64,000 nucleotides of DNA from Roseateles puraquae (GTDB taxonomy: Bacteria > Pseudomonadota > Gammaproteobacteria > Burkholderiales > Burkholderiaceae_C), in assembly GCF_002205845.1 (NCBI RefSeq), contig NZ_NISI01000001.1, positions 930,001 through 994,000 on the forward strand, in the 5' to 3' direction. The notes below the pieces were generated by a model, which was not told the DNA's origin, made no database searches, and saw nothing but the letters and a program-made list of their open reading frames with translations. Shown here piece after piece: positions 58,229 through 64,000 of this stretch. Positions within the stretch are counted from its first letter, which is position 1, and every line of letters begins with the position of its first letter. The position numbers were made by a program, and so were the translations under genes.

Positions 58229-61180
58229 TTAGAACTTGTAGCGGCCGCCGATGATGAACTCACGGCCGGTGTAGTTGTTGACCACGACGTTGTTCATCGC
58301 GCGGGAGATGAACTGGTCGTTGGGCTGGTTGGTGAGGTTGGTGGCCTCGAAGGTCAGCTGCAACTGCTTGTTGAGCTGATAGCCCATCGACAGGTCGACG
58401 TTGAGCGTCTTGTTCTTGCCTTGCTCCAGCTGGTTGTTGGTCAGCAGCACGGTGGTCAGGAAGGCTGCACGCGCCGAGGTCGAGATGCGGCCGCTCAGGG
58501 TGCCGTCATCGTAGTAGAACGACAGGTTCCAGGAGCGCGGCGACAGGTTGATCAGGTCCTCGGTGATGTAGGTCGTCGTCGTGGCCGTAGCCGACGACGG
58601 GTACTTCATCTTGGACTTGACCTGCGTGTAGTTCGCCAGCACGCCGAAGTTCTTGCCCCAACCCGGCAGGAAGGTGAAGGGCTGCTGCACGTTGATCTCG
58701 AAGCCCTGCAGCTTGCCGCCCTCGGTGTTCACCGGTGCGCTGACGGTGAAGATTTCGTCGCCCGTGAAGTTGGCCGGCAGCAGCGACAACGGCAGGCCGG
58801 TGTCCTTGTAGGCCACGTTGCGGCCGTTGGTCACGACGAAGCTCTTGATGTTCTTCTGGAACAGGCCCAGGCCGATGAAGCCATTCTTGGAGTGGTACCA
58901 CTCACCGCTGAGGTCGAAGGTGTTCGCGCGATACGGGTCCAGCGCCGGGTTGCCACCGGTGTAGCTGAGCGTGCCCACCGTGCTCAAGGTGCCGCCCGGG
59001 TTGAGGTTGGGCAGCGGCGGACGCGACATGACCTTGGCCGCCGCGGCGCGCACGATGAGGTCCTTGGTCAGGTTGACGCCGACGTTGAACGAAGGCAGCC
59101 AGTCGGTGTACTGGCGCGTGGCCGTCACGGGGCTGCCGCCGCCCGTGGCCAGGTAGCCGGTGGCCGACAGGGCCGTCTTCACGTAACGGGTGCCGAGGTT
59201 GCCGCGCACGGGCATGCCGCCCAGGCGGGTCTCGAAGTCGGCCTGCAGCCAGCTGCCGGTGTCGGTTTCGGTGATCGCGCGGTTGTTGCCGCGGGCATTG
59301 CCGTTGGTGATGGAGGTGAGCGTGAAGTCGCCGGAGCCGCCCGCCTGACCGGTCTTCAGGCAGTTGCAGTAGATGTCGTACGCATTGGCGATGGCGTTCA
59401 GGTTCGGGATGAGCCAGGACGTCGTGGAGCCGGCGGGCAGGTTCTGCCCCTTGCCGAAGCCCGACAGCGTCGTCACCAGCATGGACGCGTCCACACCGGC
59501 CGGCAGCGTGTTCATCGTCTCGACGGTGCGGCGCGATTCGTAGCTGATGAACTTGAACTGCTTGTAGCTGACGCCGGCCCGCAGCGTCAGTGCGTCGGGG
59601 ATGAAATCCCAGGCGACTTCGGCGGTGGCCACGTCCTGGCGGTTGGTGGCGCCGTTGGGACGGATGCGGATCTCGCTGGGCGTGAAGTTGGTGATGCCCG
59701 TGGCGCCCACCGGCACGCCGTAGATCTTCAGGCCGCCGTTGGGGTCGCTGGGGTTGAGGTTGCCGTAGCCCAGCAGCGGTGCGCGGTCATCGCCCCGCGC
59801 GTCGTAGACGTAGCCGTTGACGTTCGGCGCATCCAGCGTCGTGGTGGTCTGGATGGGGTTGCGGAAGCGCGACGTGGCACGGCCGAGCTTGGCCGTGAGC
59901 TTCAGCGACTCACCGATCTCCTGCTCAACCGTCAGCGTGGGCTGGGTGAACTCGGTGCTGAGCTTGTCAAAGCGCGACTCGGAGCGGATGTCCACCCCAT
60001 TGAACTTGCCATAGATCATCTGACCGCTGGCCGCGTACTGGGCTTCGACGACGCTGGTCTGCGGCTTGCCGCCCTGGGCGAGCGTGCGGCTGAACGAAAT
60101 GGCTTCGAGGAAGTCTTCCTGGCGCGTGGCTTCGAGCTTGGAGTACAGCATGTCGAAGGTGAGCAACATGCTGTCCGCCGGGCGGACCTGGATGGAGCCG
60201 GTCAGGCCCAGGCGATCCTGGTCGTGCGTGAGGCGGCCATAGCGCGGCAGGCGCGGGTGGAAGTTGGTGGCGCTGCTCGCCAGGTTGTAGGCGGCCACGC
60301 TGTCAGCGGTGTTGGCAGGCCGGGTCGGGACGGCGGTGGCCGGCACCGTGGTACCGGAAGTGCCGCAGGTGGTGGCGGGCGTGGTCGGGTTCAGCGGGGT
60401 GGTGCCGGCCGGCGAGCACCAGCCGCCGCTGGAAGCGCCGTTGTCCCAACGCACGGTGCTGAAGCCCTCTTCGTAGACCTGGCGCTTGGAGTAGGCGCCC
60501 GACAGCAGCACGCCGATCTTCTTGTCGGCGAAGGTGTTGGAGATCAGGAACGACGCCTTGGGCGTGGTCTTGCCGCGGATGTCGTTGTACGTGCCCTTCA
60601 CCGACACGGCCGCCACGAAGTTCTTCATGTCGAAGGGGCGCGCGGTCTGCAGATCGACCGTGGCGCCCAGCGAGCCTTCGTCGACATCGGCCGAGCTGCT
60701 CTTGCGCACCGTCAGCGAGCTGAAGAGGTCAGCCGCGAAGACGTTGAAGTCGAAGGCGCGGGTGCGGTTGGCGCCGCCCGAGCTGTCGGTACCGCCCGTG
60801 GTGGCCAGGGCCTCGACACCATTGATGCGCGTGCGGGTGAAGTCACCGCCCAGGCCGCGCACCGAGATATTCCGGCCTTCGCCGGCGTCACGGTCGATCA
60901 CCACACCGGGCACGCGCTGCAGCGACTCGGCCAGGTTGGTGTCGGGGAACTTGCCCATGTCCTCGGCCTTGATGACATCGACGATGCCCTTGTCCTGGCG
61001 CTTGGCGTTCAGGGCACTCTCCAGCGAGGCGCGGATGCCGGTGACGGTCACCGTCTCCAGTTGTGCCGAGGTTGCCGGCGTCGTCTGGGCCCACGCGGGT
61101 GCGGCAGACAACGTCGCGAGAGTGGCGGCCAGGGCCACCGGGCTGAGGGCCAGACGGTGGGACGGACGGAATGCGGACAT
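58229..61180 (-). CDS. TonB-dependent receptor (TIGR01782-like)
   Basis: A 983-residue outer-membrane receptor. After the signal (LALSPVALAATLATLSAAPAWAQ) comes the plug: VTVTGIRASLESALNAKRQDKGIVDVIKAEDMGKFPDTNLAESLQRVPGVVIDRDAGEGRNISVRGLGGDFTRTRINGVEAL, typical of carbohydrate-linked TBDRs of the TIGR01782 type. The barrel ends in GGRYKF. AGGAGA precedes the start by 6 nt. It starts the minus-strand pectin operon, with kduD divergent, and probably imports oligogalacturonides across the outer membrane. Confidence 0.93.
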   Translation of the reverse strand: MSAFRPSHRLALSPVALAATLATLSAAPAWAQTTPATSAQLETVTVTGIRASLESALNAKRQDKGIVDVIKAEDMGKFPDTNLAESLQRVPGVVIDRDAGEGRNISVRGLGGDFTRTRINGVEALATTGGTDSSGGANRTRAFDFNVFAADLFSSLTVRKSSSADVDEGSLGATVDLQTARPFDMKNFVAAVSVKGTYNDIRGKTTPKASFLISNTFADKKIGVLLSGAYSKRQVYEEGFSTVRWDNGASSGGWCSPAGTTPLNPTTPATTCGTSGTTVPATAVPTRPANTADSVAAYNLASSATNFHPRLPRYGRLTHDQDRLGLTGSIQVRPADSMLLTFDMLYSKLEATRQEDFLEAISFSRTLAQGGKPQTSVVEAQYAASGQMIYGKFNGVDIRSESRFDKLSTEFTQPTLTVEQEIGESLKLTAKLGRATSRFRNPIQTTTTLDAPNVNGYVYDARGDDRAPLLGYGNLNPSDPNGGLKIYGVPVGATGITNFTPSEIRIRPNGATNRQDVATAEVAWDFIPDALTLRAGVSYKQFKFISYESRRTVETMNTLPAGVDASMLVTTLSGFGKGQNLPAGSTTSWLIPNLNAIANAYDIYCNCLKTGQAGGSGDFTLTSITNGNARGNNRAITETDTGSWLQADFETRLGGMPVRGNLGTRYVKTALSATGYLATGGGSPVTATRQYTDWLPSFNVGVNLTKDLIVRAAAAKVMSRPPLPNLNPGGTLSTVGTLSYTGGNPALDPYRANTFDLSGEWYHSKNGFIGLGLFQKNIKSFVVTNGRNVAYKDTGLPLSLLPANFTGDEIFTVSAPVNTEGGKLQGFEINVQQPFTFLPGWGKNFGVLANYTQVKSKMKYPSSATATTTTYITEDLINLSPRSWNLSFYYDDGTLSGRISTSARAAFLTTVLLTNNQLEQGKNKTLNVDLSMGYQLNKQLQLTFEATNLTNQPNDQFISRAMNNVVVNNYTGREFIIGGRYKF

Positions 61181-61477
61181 GGAGGTCTCCTGGTGCAAGG
61201 CCACCTGGGCGCGGGCCGCGCTGGTGGCTCTCGGGGTTATGTAAGGCGTCGAACCCGGGCGCACGCAGGGCACCCGTCAATGCGAGCCGGCGACGCGGCA
61301 GTGCGTGCGCTGGCGGGTGTCGTCGCGCTGACAGAGGGTCAACGCGCTGACGAACTGAAGCTCATCGCGCTGGGCTCGCATCACGCCCCGTGAGGTGGGA
61401 AGCGTCAGTGGCGACTGCTCACAAAGCTGCTTGCTTGGCCCGGCTTGTAGACGATGATAGGGGGAAGCGACAAAATT

Positions 61478-61492
61478 CGGAACATCGGTTCA
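61478..61492 (+). promoter_or_regulatory. KdgR-like palindrome A upstream of kduD
   Basis: CGGAAC-ATC-GGTTCA; read on the other strand it is TGAACC-GAT-GTTCCG, which shares the left half site TGAACC with the kdgK palindrome at identical 3-nt spacing. It is 140 nt upstream of kduD and could serve either direction. Confidence 0.5.
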
Positions 61493-61554
61493 CTAATTAG
61501 AAACCATGATTCCGCGGGCCTTGCCACGTGACTAAAGTCGCGCCGTCGGAAAAG

Positions 61555-61569
61555 TGGAACTGCGTTTCA
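61555..61569 (+). promoter_or_regulatory. KdgR-like palindrome B upstream of kduD
   Basis: TGGAAC-TGC-GTTTCA shares the right half site GTTTCA and the spacing with the kdgK palindrome. It lies 62 nt before the chosen kduD start, where an operator overlapping a promoter would be expected. Confidence 0.5.
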
Positions 61570-61631
61570 ACATTTCCCAACCCCCTCGCGGCACACCGAG
61601 CGCCGTGCAACCGGTGCCTGCGGCACCTTGG

Positions 61632-62402
61632 ATGACTGACATGGTTCTTCAGAACTTCAACCTGGCCGGCAAGACGGCCATCGTGACCGGCTGCAACACA
61701 GGCCTTGGCCAGGGCATGGCCCTCGCCCTGGCGCAAGCCGGCGCCGACATCGTGGGCGTCAATGTGTCCGAGCCGGACGAAACCAAGGCCGCTGTCGAGG
61801 CCCTGGGCCGGCGCTTCCTGGATCTGCGCGCCAACCTCGGCGACGTCAGCTGCATCCCCGACCTCGTCGCCCAGGCCAAGGCGCTGAACGGCTCGGTGCA
61901 CATCCTCGTGAACAACGCGGGCATCATCCGCCGCGAAGACGCCATCAAGTTCACCGAGGCCGACTGGGACGACGTGATGGACCTGAACCTGAAGTCGGTG
62001 TTCTTCCTGTCGCAGGCCGTGGCCAAGGTGTTCATGGCCCAGGGCAGCGGCGGCAAGATCATCAACATCGCCTCCATGCTGAGCTTCCAGGGCGGCATCC
62101 GCGTGCCTTCCTACACCGCCAGCAAGAGCGGCGTCATGGGCATCACGCGCCTGATGGCCAACGAATGGGCTTCCCACGGCATCAACGTGAACGCCATCGC
62201 CCCGGGCTACATGGCCACCAACAACACGGCGCAGCTGCGCGCCGACGAGCAGCGCAACAGCGCCATCCTGGAGCGCATCCCGGCCGGCCGCTGGGGCAAG
62301 CCCGAGGACCTGGCCGGCCCGGTGGTGTTCCTGGCCTCGCCGGCGTCGGACTACGTCAACGGCTACACCATCGCCGTGGACGGTGGCTGGCTCGCCCGCT
62401 GA
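61632..62402 (+). CDS. kduD: 2-dehydro-3-deoxy-D-gluconate 5-dehydrogenase (KduD, SDR family)
   Basis: A 256-residue short-chain dehydrogenase. TGCNTGLGQG binds NAD, NNAG is near residue 95, and the catalytic residues Ser148, Tyr161 and Lys165 are present (SMLSFQGGIRVPSYTASKSG). Long stretches match E. coli KduD as I recall it (IIRREDAI, INVNAIAPGYMATNNT, YVNGYTIAVDGGWLAR). It reduces the 2,5-diketo-3-deoxygluconate formed from unsaturated galacturonides to KDG, the KdgK substrate. The start is 61632 or the ATG at 61641. Two KdgR-like palindromes lie upstream. It leads the operon with ogl and a pectinesterase. Confidence 0.95.
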   Translation: MTDMVLQNFNLAGKTAIVTGCNTGLGQGMALALAQAGADIVGVNVSEPDETKAAVEALGRRFLDLRANLGDVSCIPDLVAQAKALNGSVHILVNNAGIIRREDAIKFTEADWDDVMDLNLKSVFFLSQAVAKVFMAQGSGGKIINIASMLSFQGGIRVPSYTASKSGVMGITRLMANEWASHGINVNAIAPGYMATNNTAQLRADEQRNSAILERIPAGRWGKPEDLAGPVVFLASPASDYVNGYTIAVDGGWLAR

Positions 62403-62435
62403 ACCTCGCGCCCAGCCGCTGCAGACAATCGAGCC

Positions 62436-63611
62436 ATGAAAGCCACCGAACGCAAGTTCCAGTTCCTCACCCGCGAGGACCCCGACACCGGCGCCCGCGT
62501 CACGCGGCTCACGCCGCCCGACGTCACCTGCCACCGCAACTACTTCTATCAGAAGTGCTTCACCAACGACGGCACAAAGCTGATGTTCGGCGGCGAGTTC
62601 GGCCCTGAGCCGAGCCCGAACTGGAACCTGCACCTGCTGGACCTGACCTCGCAGACCGCCCTGCAGCTCACCGAAGGCCCGGGCGAGAACACCTTCGGCG
62701 CCTTCATGAGCCCGGATGACCGCTTCGTGTTCTTCGTGCGCGGCGACCGCAACCTGATCCGGCTCGAACTCGCCACGCTGCGCGAGGAGATCGTCTACAT
62801 CGTGCCCGAGGGCTGGGTGGGCTACGGCACCTGGGTGGCCAACAGCGCCTGCACCAAGATGGTCGGCATCGAGATCGCCGCCGCCGACTGGTTCCCGCTG
62901 ACCACCTGGCAGAAGTTCAACGAGATGTTCCACAAGAAGCCGCTGTGCCGGCTCTTCAGCGTGGACCTGCAGACGGGCAAACGCAGCGTCATCCTGGAGC
63001 AGCGCGGCTGGCTCGGACACCCGCAGTACCGGCCGTTTGACGACAACACCGTCGCTTATTGCCACGAGGGCCCGCACGACCTGATCGACGCGCGCATGTG
63101 GTTCATCAACGAGGACGGCACGAACCGCCGCTGCGGCAAGGAACATACCGACGGCGAGAGCTGCACGCACGAGTTCTGGGTGCCCGACGGCAGCGCCATG
63201 ATCTACGTGAGCTACAACGCCAAGTCACCGGAGCGCTGGATCTACAGCCTCGACCCGGTCACGCTGGAGAACAAGCTCCTCACCGCGATGCCGCAGTGCT
63301 CGCACCTGATGAGCAACTTCGACGGCACCCTCATCGTCGGCGACGGCTGCGGCACGGTCAGCCACGACAGCACGGCCAGCAATGCCATGCTGGTGGGCGA
63401 CCCCTATCTGCACCTGTTCGACCTGCGCGGCGGCCAGGCCGCCACCCGCAAGATCGCACGCCACGACAGCGGCTGGGACGTCTACAAGGACAACCGCCAA
63501 GTCACCCACCCCCACCCCAGCTTCACGCCGGACGAGAAGCAGGTGCTGTTCAGCTGCGACAAGGAGCGCGCGAACGGCGTCGAGCCAGCCCTGTACCTGG
63601 CCGATCTGTGA
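62436..63611 (+). CDS. ogl: Oligogalacturonate lyase (PL22)
   Basis: A 391-residue cytoplasmic beta-propeller lyase without signal peptide. Conserved blocks CHRNYFYQKCFTNDG, GYGTWVANSACTKMVGIEI, RGWLGHPQYRPFDDNTVAYCHEGPHDL, ARMWFINEDGTN, SCTHEFWVPDGSAMIYVSY and VTHPHPSFTPDEKQVLF match the oligogalacturonate lyases of pectin-degrading enterobacteria, with the metal-binding histidines in place. It splits di- and oligogalacturonides to 5-keto-4-deoxyuronate. It lies 33 nt after kduD and its stop overlaps the next start (GTGA). Confidence 0.96.
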   Translation: MKATERKFQFLTREDPDTGARVTRLTPPDVTCHRNYFYQKCFTNDGTKLMFGGEFGPEPSPNWNLHLLDLTSQTALQLTEGPGENTFGAFMSPDDRFVFFVRGDRNLIRLELATLREEIVYIVPEGWVGYGTWVANSACTKMVGIEIAAADWFPLTTWQKFNEMFHKKPLCRLFSVDLQTGKRSVILEQRGWLGHPQYRPFDDNTVAYCHEGPHDLIDARMWFINEDGTNRRCGKEHTDGESCTHEFWVPDGSAMIYVSYNAKSPERWIYSLDPVTLENKLLTAMPQCSHLMSNFDGTLIVGDGCGTVSHDSTASNAMLVGDPYLHLFDLRGGQAATRKIARHDSGWDVYKDNRQVTHPHPSFTPDEKQVLFSCDKERANGVEPALYLADL

Positions 63612-64000
63612 AGCGCGCGCTCGCCCTGCTCGCTGGCCTGGCGTGTGTGCTGACCACCGCCCACGGTCAGCCGCGCCCGCAGCTGAGCGCCGAGCAGGCC
63701 GCGCGCCACACCGCGGCCGCCTACCTCGGCGACTGGCAACCCGGCCCGCTGGCCGACCTGGCCGCGACAACCCCCGACTTCATCGTGAAGCCGGGTGAGT
63801 CGCTGCAGGCCGCCATCGACCGCGTGCCCGCCCGGGACAGCCGGCGCTGGGTCATCCAGCTGCTGCCCGGCACCTACCGCGGCCCGGTCTGCATCAAGGA
63901 CAAGGCGCCGCTGGCCTTGGTCGGCTCGCCCCTGGATGCGGCCGCCGTGGTGCTGGTGGACGGCCGCTATGCCGGCAAGCCCAAGGGCGAGCAGGAGGCG
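63608..64000 (+). CDS. Pectinesterase (CE8), N-terminal part, cut by the window end
   Basis: The frame starts with GTG overlapping the ogl stop and remains open for 131 codons to the window edge. It has a signal peptide (KRALALLAGLACVLTTAHGQ) and then FIVKPGESLQAAIDRVP, WVIQLLPGTYRGPVCI and LALVGSP, the first strands of the pectin methylesterase beta-helix. The catalytic residues lie beyond the window. It is probably periplasmic or secreted and complements the CE8 domain of the fusion protein. Confidence 0.85.
   Translation, partial: MKRALALLAGLACVLTTAHGQPRPQLSAEQAARHTAAAYLGDWQPGPLADLAATTPDFIVKPGESLQAAIDRVPARDSRRWVIQLLPGTYRGPVCIKDKAPLALVGSPLDAAAVVLVDGRYAGKPKGEQEA

Larger units (their letters stand above)
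61181..61631. other. Divergent regulatory region between TonB receptor and kduD
   Basis: About 450 nt with no coding signal on either strand that I can support. It must hold the promoters of both pectin operons. Two palindromes like that before kdgK are found at 61478-61492 and 61555-61569. A further partly overlapping inverted repeat, ggttcactaattagaaacc, lies at 61487-61505. The region 61430-61570 is AT-richer than its surroundings. Confidence 0.6.

Noticed and set aside
58040-61393. A 1117-codon plus-strand frame opposite the intact TonB receptor
   Set aside because: Mirror frame of a clear receptor gene with no recognisable domain, despite its length.
61487-61505. Palindrome ggttcactaattagaaacc as a separate operator
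   Set aside because: It partly overlaps KdgR-like site A and is imperfect; it was seen once, so it is mentioned but not called as its own site.

Overview
The window is about 70% GC chromosomal DNA, densely packed with genes, and looks like a betaproteobacterium of the order Burkholderiales (Roseateles/Pelomonas/Mitsuaria-like). This rests on the pssA-leuA neighbourhood, the hopanoid gene hpnE, a TIGR03790-type protein, PEP-CTERM sorting and a large pectin-utilisation locus with TonB receptors. The genus is an inference. No rRNA, tRNA, CRISPR array, insertion sequence or prophage was found.

Layout. 1-4.3 kb: hpnE (end of an hpn operon), a TIGR03790 protein, an IclR regulator and a PbpG-type D,D-peptidase. 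4.6-8.9 kb: pssA followed by two different 2-isopropylmalate synthases (leuA2-leuA1), preceded by a leucine-rich leader peptide and an intrinsic terminator, i.e. a transcription attenuator. 9.0-24.1 kb: an unusual locus with a B12-type radical SAM enzyme, an HprK-like kinase, a nucleotidyltransferase, two GT4 glycosyltransferases, a methyltransferase, a flippase, an amidohydrolase, a second radical SAM enzyme, a c-type cytochrome fused to a predicted barrel, a cytochrome lipoprotein, a TorF-like porin, a subtilase and an ECF sigma/anti-sigma pair. Three transcription units in it share a bipartite promoter-like motif (TTGAACCTT, 16 nt, ACNCACG) at identical spacing. One of the three is the sigma factor's own, so the locus looks like one ECF regulon making and exporting an unknown glycan or glycoconjugate.

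24.1-27.8 kb: an Mla/MCE-type lipid ABC transporter (permease, ATPase, MCE protein, lipoprotein). 27.9-32.6 kb: a tightly overlapping operon of MFS permease, M19 dipeptidase, amidohydrolase and RidA. 32.7-40.4 kb: a periplasmic aspartyl-protease/TPR protein diverging from a two-partner secretion pair (TpsA with five 76-residue MBG repeats, and TpsB).

40.5-64.0 kb: a pectin locus. The plus-strand operon is kdgK, pectate lyase, GH43 and a TRAP transporter. The minus-strand operon is a TonB receptor, a PEP-CTERM protein, a pectate lyase-pectin methylesterase fusion, a second TonB receptor (frameshifted), a pectate lyase and a CE12 acetylesterase. A second plus-strand operon is kduD, oligogalacturonate lyase and a pectinesterase cut by the window end. 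Together these demethylate, deacetylate and cleave pectin outside the cell, import oligogalacturonides, and convert them inside towards 2-keto-3-deoxygluconate, which KdgK phosphorylates. KdgR-like palindromes precede kdgK and kduD. Both transporter operons (Mla and TRAP) carry a dispersed hairpin repeat between genes.
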